DNA of 29,018 nt from an uncultured Acetatifactor sp. (GTDB lineage Bacteria > Bacillota > Clostridia > Lachnospirales > Lachnospiraceae). The notes under the pieces are model-generated. The model was not told the DNA's origin and made no database searches. It saw only the letters and a program-made list of their open reading frames with translations. Below are positions 23,847-29,018 of the stretch, piece by piece. The position numbers and the translations under genes were made by a program. Location of the stretch: contig CAOOJO010000002.1 in assembly GCA_948496895.1 (NCBI GenBank), positions 1 through 29,018 on the forward strand. Reading direction: 5' to 3'. Every line of letters starts with the position of its first letter. The first letter of the stretch is position 1.

Positions 23847-24692
23847 ATGAAGAGACTGCTGGTGACAGGGGCATCGGGATTCATGGGCAGCAGAGTGGTG
23901 GAGTTCTATCGGGGAAAATACGAAATCTGCGCGCCCGGGCATGGGGAGCTGGACATCACGGATGAGTCGGAGGTCATATCACGGTTGCGGGACTGGCGGC
24001 CGGACTACGTGGTGCACTGCGCGGCCATCTCGGATATCGGACGCTGCGACAGGGAGCCGGAGCGCTCCAGGGACATCAATGTGGAGGGAGCGGTGAACCT
24101 GGCCAGGGCATCTGCCCTGGTGGGGGCGAAGTGCCTGCTGTGCAGCTCGGATCAGGTGTATGCGGGAAGCGCCGTCAGAGGCCCCCACAGGGAGACGGAA
24201 GAGGTGCGGCCCGGCAATCTCTACGGCAGGGAAAAGCTGGCCGCCGAGGAGCGGTGCATGGAGGCGAATCCGGACAGCGTGAGCCTGCGGCTGTCCTGGA
24301 TGTATGACAGACGAACCCTGAACCCGGGAGAGCACAGCGATTTCCTGCGCACGCTCCTGGCGAAGCTCCGGACCTCGGAGACCCTGCGCTATCCTGCGAA
24401 CGACATGCGTGGCATCACGGACGTGAACCAGGTGGCGGAGAACCTGGAGGCGGCCTTTGCCCTGAAGGGCGGCGTCTACAATTTCGGCGCGCCGGGCACG
24501 AAGTCCATGTTCGACATGGTGCACTCCCTTTTCGAGAGGCTTGGCTGGGGGACGGAGCGGCTCGCAAGGGACGGGGAGGCCTACGCGGAGAGCCCGAGGG
24601 ACCTGACCATGAGCCAGGAGAAGCTGAATGGCAGCGGCATCTTCTTCACGGATACGGAGGAGAGGCTGCTGCGGATTCTGGAAGAGAATTAA
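23847..24692 (+). CDS. RmlD-like SDR family sugar-nucleotide oxidoreductase
   Basis: 281 residues with an extended-SDR Rossmann fold: nucleotide motif 'VTGASGFMGSRVVEFY' at the N-terminus, 'HCAAISDIGRCDREPERSRDINVEGA', an active-site S-x-x-Y-like region in 'CSSDQVYAG', and the catalytic pair YGREK. The pattern is closest to RmlD (dTDP-4-dehydrorhamnose reductase)-type proteins. ATG at 23847 follows GGAGGA closely. A frame extending back to 23664 lies within the membrane protein gene and is rejected. Without RmlA/B/C neighbours the substrate is open. It could act in the surface-glycan set with the two upstream genes or stand alone. Confidence 0.82.
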   Translation: MKRLLVTGASGFMGSRVVEFYRGKYEICAPGHGELDITDESEVISRLRDWRPDYVVHCAAISDIGRCDREPERSRDINVEGAVNLARASALVGAKCLLCSSDQVYAGSAVRGPHRETEEVRPGNLYGREKLAAEERCMEANPDSVSLRLSWMYDRRTLNPGEHSDFLRTLLAKLRTSETLRYPANDMRGITDVNQVAENLEAAFALKGGVYNFGAPGTKSMFDMVHSLFERLGWGTERLARDGEAYAESPRDLTMSQEKLNGSGIFFTDTEERLLRILEEN

Positions 24693-24774
24693 GCTTGGGT
24701 GGGGATAGCTTTTCTGGATTCTGCTGCCAATGGCCTTTCCGGGAACCATTTACGATATATAAGGAGAGAGAAAG

Positions 24775-25938
24775 ATGCCACCACTGAGCGTAATGATAAA
24801 GCCCTCCTCGGGCAACTGCAACATGAGCTGCACATACTGCTTCTACTGCGACGAGATGCGCAACAGGGCGCAGCCCTCCTACGGCTTCATGACGGAGGAG
24901 ACCCTGAAGAACGTGATCCGCAGGACATTGCTTAAGGCCGAAGGCTACATCAGCTATGCCTTCCAGGGCGGGGAGCCCACCCTGCGGGGGCTGGATTTCT
25001 TCCGGAAGGTCATGGAGTACCAGAAGCTGTACAACAGGCGGGGCATCCGGGTCTCAAATGCCTTCCAGACCAACGGCTACGCGCTGGATGACGACTGGTG
25101 CCGCTTTTTTGCGCAGCACCGGTTCCTGGTGGGCCTGTCCGTGGACGGCACGAAAGAGATCCACGATTCCCTGCGGCGGGGCAGAGGGGACATGGGGCCT
25201 ACCTTCGACAGGGTGGCGGCCGCCGCCGGGCTGCTGGAGAAGCACGGGGTGGAGTACAATATCCTCACTGTGGTGACCAGGCAGGTGGCGGAGGACATCA
25301 AAGAGATATATCGTTTTTATGATAAAAAAGGATGGAAATACCAACAATACATCGAATGCCTGGATCCCCTGGAGAAGGAATGGGGAAAGGAGCCCCATTC
25401 CCTGACGCCGGAAGCCTACGGCCGCTTCCTGATCGATCTGTTCGGGCTGTGGCATGAGGACTGGCAGCGGGGGCGGATGCCCTATAACCGCAAGTTCGAG
25501 AACTATGTGGCCATCCTCCTGGGGCGCATGCCGGAATCCTGCGAGCAGAGAGGCACCTGCGGCATGCAGATGGTGGTGGAGGCGGACGGCAGCGTCTACC
25601 CCTGCGACTTCTATGTGATGGACAGATACCGGCTGGGGAATTTCAACACGGACCGGGTGGACGACATTGACGCGAAGCGCCGGGAAATCGCGTTCGTGGA
25701 GGAATCCGGGAAGGTCTCCCAGGTCTGTAGGAGCTGCGGCTATTACAGGGTCTGCCGGGGCGGATGCCAGAGGAGCAAGCTGTTCCATCCGGAGGAGAAC
25801 GGATACAGGAGCTATTTCTGCGAGGGCTACAGGATGTTCTTCCGGGAATGCCTGGGGAGGCTCCAGGAGATGGCGGACTGGGTGGAAAAGGGCACGGACA
25901 AAAGAAAGCATTCAGAATCAGGACAGCCGCGCCGGTAG
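24775..25938 (+). CDS. Radical SAM/SPASM enzyme, anaerobic sulfatase maturase-like
   Basis: 387 residues. The radical SAM cluster motif is C15-x3-C19-x2-C22 in 'SGNCNMSCTYCFYCDEM', followed by 'YAFQGGEPTLRGLDFFRKV'. The C-terminal SPASM part has 'CGMQMVVEADGSVYPCDFYVM' and 'CRSCGYYRVCRGGCQRSK' with a final Cys in 'YFCEGY', giving the ligands for two auxiliary 4Fe-4S clusters. This pattern and length match anSME enzymes that oxidise a Ser or Cys in sulfatases to formylglycine. ATG at 24775 follows AAGGAGAGAGAAAG. No sulfatase is in the window, so its client lies elsewhere or it is another SPASM peptide-modifying enzyme. Confidence 0.87.
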   Translation: MPPLSVMIKPSSGNCNMSCTYCFYCDEMRNRAQPSYGFMTEETLKNVIRRTLLKAEGYISYAFQGGEPTLRGLDFFRKVMEYQKLYNRRGIRVSNAFQTNGYALDDDWCRFFAQHRFLVGLSVDGTKEIHDSLRRGRGDMGPTFDRVAAAAGLLEKHGVEYNILTVVTRQVAEDIKEIYRFYDKKGWKYQQYIECLDPLEKEWGKEPHSLTPEAYGRFLIDLFGLWHEDWQRGRMPYNRKFENYVAILLGRMPESCEQRGTCGMQMVVEADGSVYPCDFYVMDRYRLGNFNTDRVDDIDAKRREIAFVEESGKVSQVCRSCGYYRVCRGGCQRSKLFHPEENGYRSYFCEGYRMFFRECLGRLQEMADWVEKGTDKRKHSESGQPRR

Positions 25939-26025
25939 ATGCTATAATTTCCATGCGCTGATGAACCAGGAGGATTCTGAACAGCCCTTTGGCAGCGATA
26001 TCCCTATAAAAAATTTTTTCGTATA

Positions 26026-26054
26026 TTGTAATCGAAAGCCGCATATGCTATAAT
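26026..26054 (+). promoter_or_regulatory. Promoter of the putative antitoxin RNA
   Basis: TTGTAA (26026-26031), 17-base spacer, TATAAT (26049-26054). No protein gene follows. The next strong signal downstream is the terminator at 26107-26140, so the product would be a short RNA of about 90 bases. Confidence 0.7.
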
Positions 26055-26081
26055 GGGCTTGTTATCATCAATGACCAAATT

Positions 26082-26095
26082 GTCCATGGGAACAC
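26082..26095 (+). repeat. Direct repeat copy 1 (in the antitoxin RNA)
   Basis: GTCCATGGGAACAC, matching 13 of 14 bases with copy 2 at 26269-26282. A second short block, AATGACC, precedes both copies by 5 and 7 bases. Confidence 0.8.
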
Positions 26096-26106
26096 AAAAA
26101 GGAACG

Positions 26107-26140
26107 AATCCCCGAAAGTATTGGGCTACTTTCGGGGATT
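26107..26140. terminator. Bidirectional intrinsic terminator shared by toxin and antitoxin RNAs
   Basis: AATCCCCGAAAGTA (26107-26120) and TACTTTCGGGGATT (26127-26140) form a perfect 14-bp stem with a 6-base loop TTGGGC. A T-rich tract follows on the plus strand (CTCCTTCTTTTT) and TTCCTTTTT follows on the minus strand, so it can end transcripts from both sides. Confidence 0.9.
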
Positions 26141-26187
26141 CTCCTTCTTTTTGGCGAAGAAGTGAAACGCTTGGGCTGGATTACCGT

Positions 26188-26274
26188 CTACTTATCTCCG
26201 TCCAACCGCTTGCACAGATAGTAAGCGACTATACTGGCCAACACGGAGGTAAGGAATGACCTGAGTAAGTCCAT
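26188..26274 (-). CDS. 28-residue hydrophobic peptide, putative type I toxin
   Basis: ATG at 26274 lies 5 bases behind a strong AGGAAGGGGGTG and the frame ends with TAG at 26190-26188. The peptide starts MDLLRSFLTSVLA, forms one membrane helix of about 18 residues through SIVAYYLC, and ends in the charged tail KRLDGDK. One short helix with a polar charged C-terminus is the form of Fst/Ldr/TxpA-type toxins that damage the membrane. From memory, similar unannotated peptides with a YY(I/L)CK-x-LD ending are common in Clostridia, which I could not check. Extended -10 promoter at 26321-26329, terminator at 26107-26140 and the convergent complementary RNA support a toxin-antitoxin assignment. Too short for most gene callers. 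Confidence 0.75.
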   Translation of the reverse strand: MDLLRSFLTSVLASIVAYYLCKRLDGDK

Positions 26275-26282
26275 AGGAACAC
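26269..26282 (+). repeat. Direct repeat copy 2 (over the toxin start codon)
   Basis: GTCCATAGGAACAC on the plus strand. On the minus strand it reads GTGTTCCTATGGAC and contains the toxin ATG and the end of its ribosome site. Partner of copy 1 at 26082-26095. Confidence 0.8.
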
Positions 26283-26320
26283 CCCCTTCCTGTCACCAGT
26301 ATCGGGGCGGTAACAGGAAG

Positions 26321-26329
26321 ATTATAACA
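26321..26329 (-). promoter_or_regulatory. Extended -10 promoter of the toxin mRNA
   Basis: Minus strand TGTTATAAT (TGn plus a perfect TATAAT). No good -35 is visible. Transcription would begin near 26314 and give an mRNA of about 218 bases ending at the shared terminator. CCTGTTACC/GGTGACAGG arms (26317-26309 with 26297-26289) could form a 5' hairpin abutting the ribosome site if transcription starts slightly upstream. Confidence 0.6.
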
Positions 26330-26384
26330 TGTCAGGCCATTTATTGCATTGTACAGATAGTCCAAAATGCGCCAGGCGATTCGC

Positions 26385-26984
26385 TCACCATTCCCTGGTT
26401 CTGGCCTTCTTCCCCAGCCGGATCAGCTCAAGCTGGTACAGCGCCAGCGGAACCAAGGAAAATACCGCGAAAAAGCCCCCTACCCAGGCCCTGGCCAGTA
26501 TCCCCAGCACCACGGACATGGCGAACAGGAACAGCCAGGCGGCCCGCAGGGATCTGCAGTACTTAATTCTGTCCTCGTAAGTGGAATGGAGTTCAAAGGG
26601 CTTTCCGTCATTCACCTTCTCCACGATGAGGAGTTCGCGGTTGAAGGTGGTGGAGTTGGTGGCTATCCGGCCGCCCTTTTCCGCCCAGGGCCGCAGGCGC
26701 ACCTTTCCCACGGAGTAGTTCAGGTTGATGTTCTTGTAGAACACCCGATAGCCCATGTCTTCCAGAAAGCTGCGGTACTGAGCGGCGCTTAGCTTTGACT
26801 TTCCGCCGATGAACTCCATGCGGTACTGTACCTGTCCGGGGGCGCAGCCTTCGAACTCGTACAGCAGTTTTTCCGTGCGGACGAGCCGGCAGCCCCTGTC
26901 CGCCATTTTGTTCAGCCATCTCTCCTGGGCGGTGAGAAAGCTGCCGAAGAATCGGTAATATTTCCTTGTCATAACGTTCCCCAT
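26385..26984 (-). CDS. DUF2812 membrane protein, partner of PadR
   Basis: 199 residues. The first ~125 form the DUF2812 domain ('YYRFFGSFLTAQERWLNKMADRGCRLVRTEKLLYEFEGCAPGQVQYRMEF', 'YRSFLEDMGYRVFYKNINLNYSVGKVRLRPWAEKGGRI'), followed by two membrane helices ('LRAAWLFLFAMSVVLGILARAWVGGFFAVFSLVPLALY'). ATG at 26984 is 8 bases from AAGGAGGG. The longer frame back to 27206 runs antisense-like across the PadR gene in another frame and is rejected. DUF2812 proteins are regularly encoded just after a PadR repressor in Firmicutes, as here (74 bases apart). Their role is unknown, possibly membrane-stress related. Confidence 0.87.
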   Translation of the reverse strand: MGNVMTRKYYRFFGSFLTAQERWLNKMADRGCRLVRTEKLLYEFEGCAPGQVQYRMEFIGGKSKLSAAQYRSFLEDMGYRVFYKNINLNYSVGKVRLRPWAEKGGRIATNSTTFNRELLIVEKVNDGKPFELHSTYEDRIKYCRSLRAAWLFLFAMSVVLGILARAWVGGFFAVFSLVPLALYQLELIRLGKKARTREW

Positions 26985-27058
26985 AATGCAGTCCCTCCTT
27001 GTGCGGTTTGTTTTGCGGTTCTGTTCCCTGTGAAAACGCCGTTTTTGCCATGATTGCC

Positions 27059-27385
27059 CTATGATTCCCATATCCCCATGATATCCGCGGCGGTGTCCGC
27101 CAACCCTTTCAGCCTCTCCAGCTCCTGCTCCGCGGCGGCCCTGCCTGCTGGCGTGATGAGGTATTCCTTCTTCCTGCCGCTGCCGTCCCCCCAGGGGGAG
27201 ATCCATCCTTTCCCCTGCAGCGCATTCAAAGCGCCGTACAGAGTCCCGGCCCCCAGGGAGAGCCGCCCACCGGTCTTCTCCTGGATGAACTGCATGACGG
27301 CATACCCATGCCGGGGAGCATGAAGGGCCAGCAGAATGTAGAACGTCACTTCCGTAAGCGCCCCGCTTTTTACATTGTCCCGCAT
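27059..27385 (-). CDS. PadR-family transcriptional repressor
   Basis: 108 residues, a minimal PadR winged helix with a single C-terminal dimerisation helix. Diagnostic motifs are 'YILLALHAPRHGYAVMQFIQEKTGGRLSLGAGTLYGALNALQGKGWI' and 'GRKKEYLITPAGRAAAEQELERL'. ATG at 27385 follows AGGAGG by 8 bases. The extension to 27412 overlaps the RBS. It heads a two-gene unit with the DUF2812 protein. A 9-bp palindrome over its promoter (27415-27439) is the likely operator for autorepression. Confidence 0.92.
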   Translation of the reverse strand: MRDNVKSGALTEVTFYILLALHAPRHGYAVMQFIQEKTGGRLSLGAGTLYGALNALQGKGWISPWGDGSGRKKEYLITPAGRAAAEQELERLKGLADTAADIMGIWES

Positions 27386-27414
27386 ATCAAAGCCTCCTGA
27401 ATGAAGTAGCACGA

Positions 27415-27439
27415 ATTTATTACGTTTACTGTAATAAAT
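27415..27439. promoter_or_regulatory. Probable PadR operator (palindrome)
   Basis: ATTTATTAC (27415-27423) and GTAATAAAT (27431-27439) are perfect inverted arms around a 7-base centre. The palindrome overlaps the -10 box and the expected transcription start of the PadR promoter. An extra GTAATAG half-site lies at 27452-27458. Confidence 0.65.
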
Positions 27440-27465
27440 ATATCACTAACCGTAATAGCTGTCAA
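27437..27465 (-). promoter_or_regulatory. Promoter of padR-DUF2812
   Basis: Minus strand TTGACA (27465-27460), 17-base spacer, TATATT (27442-27437). A consensus -35, with the -10 partly inside the palindrome. Confidence 0.8.
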
Positions 27466-27529
27466 GCATGAAATCCGCAGCCTGAACTGCGCACGAAATA
27501 CATGCGCACGAGACATAGATTCGCAAGCA

Positions 27530-27558
27530 TTGACGCGGCGGAATTTATATATTAGAAT
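27530..27558 (+). promoter_or_regulatory. Promoter of the predicted ABC-class ATPase gene
   Basis: TTGACG (27530-27535), 17-base spacer, TAGAAT (27553-27558). It is 52 bases before the start codon and diverges from the PadR promoter. Confidence 0.65.
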
Positions 27559-27610
27559 AGAGGGCGGAACAGAGATATTTCTTATCTGTATCAGAGAGGA
27601 ACGGACGATT

Positions 27611-29018
27611 ATGAAGACACAGAATGAATTAAGGACATTATTGCGCTCCATCGACCATAAGAGCTACCCGGCCTACAAGTCCCTGGCGGGCGCGTGGAAA
27701 TTCGACCGGTACACGCTGGTCATCGACCATGTACAGGGGGATCCCTTCGCCTCCCCCTCCAGCCTCCATGTGGAGATACCCCACGGGCTGGCGAAATTCC
27801 CGGCGGCCTATTATGCAAAGGACTGCTCCCGCATCGCCCTGCAGGACTTCCTGGTGAGGCAGGTGGGGAAGCAGTTCGAGCAGTATAATTTCAAGGCCAA
27901 GGGCTCGGGGAAGAGCGGCCTGCTGTCCATCAGCCGCTGCGGACAGGCAGTGCTGGAGCGCAGCGCCTGCGAGATCACGGACAGCGGCCTGACGGTGCGC
28001 TTCCACGTAGGCTTCCCGGCCTTCGGTCGCACTATCAACGCGGGGGAGCTGGACAAGATCCTGTTCGACTTCCTTCCCCGCTGCGTGGAGTCCAGCCTGT
28101 TCTACGCCAGGCTGGACGCGAAGAAGGTGGAGCGGGTGGTGCATCTGGCAGAGGATCAAAACGAGCTGCGGCGCATCCTGAAGGAGGAGAAGCTGGTGTC
28201 CTTCGTGGCCAACGGCTCCGTGCTGCCCAGAAAGAGCGGCATATCCGACCTGCCCATGGCAGACAGCGTAGCATTCGCTTCCCCCACCACCATGGAGAGG
28301 ACCTTTGAGCTGCCCCACAGGGGGAAAATCACAGGCATGGCCATCCCGGAGGGCATCACCCTGATCGTAGGCGGCGGCTACCATGGAAAGTCCACTCTGC
28401 TGGAAGCCATCCAGATGGGCGTGTACGACCACATAGAAGGAGATGGACGGGAATTCGTCATCACGGAGGACACGGCGCTGAAGCTGCGGGCGGAGGACGG
28501 CAGGTCTATCCGGAACGTGGACATCTCCCTGTTCATCAACGACCTGCCCAACAAGAAGGATACCAGGAAATTCACCACCGAGGACGCCAGCGGCTCCACC
28601 TCCCAGGCGGCAGCCGTGGTGGAGGGGATCGAGGCGGGCACCAGGCTGTTTTTGATAGACGAGGATACATCCGCCACCAATTTCATGGTGCGGGACGAGT
28701 TCATGCAGCAGGTTATCAGCCGGGAAAAGGAGCCCATTACGCCCTTCCTGGAGCGTGCGGGTGAACTGTATGAAAAAGCCGGAATCTCCACGATTCTTGT
28801 GGCCGGAAGTTCCGGGGCCTTTTTCTATATTGCAGACCATATCCTGATGATGGACTGTTATCGGCCCGTGGATATCACGGAGCGGGTGAAGGGGATGTGC
28901 GATGGCCATACGGCGCCCCGAGTAAAAGCGCCAGGCTTTGCGGTTCCGGCATTTGACCGGGTGCTGCCTGCATTTCGGAAGGCACAGAAGGGCAGAGGCC
29001 GCGGATGGGACGGCAGGG
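27611..29018 (+). CDS. Predicted ABC-class ATPase (PF09818 type), open at window end
   Basis: ATG at 27611, about 10 bases after GAGGA, opens a frame that stays open for 469 codons to the window edge. An opposite-strand frame of 423 codons over the same DNA is its shadow. The product begins 'MKTQNELRTLLRSIDHKSY' with 'YKSLAGAWKFDRYTLVIDHVQGDPFASPS', typical of this family. An unusual Walker A GGGYHGKST lies near residue 256, then a long insert with 'LFINDLPNKKDTRKFTTEDASGSTSQAA' (signature-like), Walker B 'TRLFLIDEDTSATNFMVRD' and 'ISTILVAGSSGAFF'. Family length is about 550-570, so roughly the last 90 residues are missing. The family is widespread but its function is unknown. It is sometimes described as SMC/ABC-like. 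Confidence 0.88.
   Translation, partial: MKTQNELRTLLRSIDHKSYPAYKSLAGAWKFDRYTLVIDHVQGDPFASPSSLHVEIPHGLAKFPAAYYAKDCSRIALQDFLVRQVGKQFEQYNFKAKGSGKSGLLSISRCGQAVLERSACEITDSGLTVRFHVGFPAFGRTINAGELDKILFDFLPRCVESSLFYARLDAKKVERVVHLAEDQNELRRILKEEKLVSFVANGSVLPRKSGISDLPMADSVAFASPTTMERTFELPHRGKITGMAIPEGITLIVGGGYHGKSTLLEAIQMGVYDHIEGDGREFVITEDTALKLRAEDGRSIRNVDISLFINDLPNKKDTRKFTTEDASGSTSQAAAVVEGIEAGTRLFLIDEDTSATNFMVRDEFMQQVISREKEPITPFLERAGELYEKAGISTILVAGSSGAFFYIADHILMMDCYRPVDITERVKGMCDGHTAPRVKAPGFAVPAFDRVLPAFRKAQKGRGRGWDGR

Larger units (their letters stand above)
26061..26150 (+). ncRNA. Putative antisense antitoxin RNA of a par/Fst-like type I system
   Basis: Predicted from the promoter at 26026-26054 to the T-rich end after the terminator. 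It carries AATGACC (26070-26076) and GTCCATGGGAACAC (26082-26095). Both recur at 26255-26261 and 26269-26282 across the start of the minus-strand toxin gene, so this RNA is complementary in two blocks to the toxin mRNA. The 14-base block covers the toxin ATG and the bases up to its Shine-Dalgarno. Its 3' end also overlaps the toxin mRNA through the shared terminator, whose loop TTGGGC is complementary to the other RNA's loop. This reproduces the plan of RNA II in the pAD1 par locus. Existence of the RNA is inferred. Confidence 0.65.

Noticed and set aside
25943..25948. TATAAT just after the radical SAM gene
   Set aside because: No acceptable -35 and no downstream gene. The second TATAAT at 26049 has a proper -35 and is used instead.
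25911..25981. 9-bp inverted repeat TTCAGAATC/GATTCTGAA around the end of the radical SAM gene
   Set aside because: The loop is over 50 bases, no T run follows, and one arm is coding. Probably chance.
26053..26259. 68-codon plus-strand ORF in the toxin-antitoxin region
   Set aside because: It runs through the terminator hairpin and the antisense of the toxin. There is no RBS, and the -10 box overlaps its start.
27638..28909. 423-codon open frame on the minus strand
   Set aside because: It mirrors the third-position GC bias of the plus-strand ATPase gene, which has recognisable Walker motifs, a promoter and an RBS. The minus frame shows no domain.
1..29018. CRISPR arrays, tRNA or rRNA genes, insertion sequences, phage genes
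   Set aside because: Looked for by eye. No regularly spaced repeats, tRNA-like ends, transposase or phage motifs were seen.

Overview
The window looks like chromosomal DNA from a gut-type Clostridia, most likely Lachnospiraceae. This is inferred from GC-rich coding with AGG-rich arginine use, strong Shine-Dalgarno sites, LplB/YtcP-type sugar importers, a GH127 glycosidase, an anaerobic-sulfatase-maturase-like radical SAM enzyme, and a MutFEG-type ABC exporter with its own two-component system. No rRNA, tRNA, CRISPR array, insertion sequence or phage gene was seen.

Layout. (1) 3-392: the 3' end of a GH127 glycosidase. (2) 492-5698: a sulfur amino acid block with a LysR regulator, then metQ-metN-metI and a PLP-dependent Cys/Met-metabolism enzyme. 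The transporter operon is preceded by a probable attenuated leader: a promoter, a 39-codon Met/Cys-rich ORF with an ideal RBS, and mutually exclusive antiterminator and terminator helices. (3) 5784-8465, minus strand: an ATPase and two permeases of the lantibiotic-protection type, plus a small membrane protein. (4) 8604-15128: an AraC regulator diverging from a sugar importer operon (two permeases and a solute-binding lipoprotein) that ends in a large ADP-ribosylglycohydrolase-family protein. (5) 15281-17548: an OmpR-type response regulator and a sensor kinase. A direct-repeat operator (TAAGG-N6-TAAGG) occurs both in front of this pair and in front of the ABC exporter 6.6 kb away, tying the two together. 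(6) 17739-21151: a tocopherol-cyclase-like protein (minus) diverging from an M13 metallopeptidase lipoprotein. (7) 21218-25938: a GT2 glycosyltransferase, a polytopic membrane protein, an RmlD-like SDR and a radical SAM/SPASM maturase. (8) 26026-26329: a compact locus with the architecture of a par/Fst-type type I toxin-antitoxin system. It has a 28-codon hydrophobic peptide on the minus strand, a short convergent RNA on the plus strand, a shared bidirectional terminator, and direct repeats that would let the RNA cover the toxin start codon. (9) 26385-27385: a PadR repressor and its DUF2812 membrane partner, with a palindromic operator over the promoter. (10) 27611-end: a predicted ABC-class ATPase (PF09818 type), open at the window edge.

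The strongest candidates for something unannotated are the type I toxin-antitoxin locus, the met operon leader, and the shared two-component operator. All domain names come from recognising motifs in the translated sequence, not from database searches.
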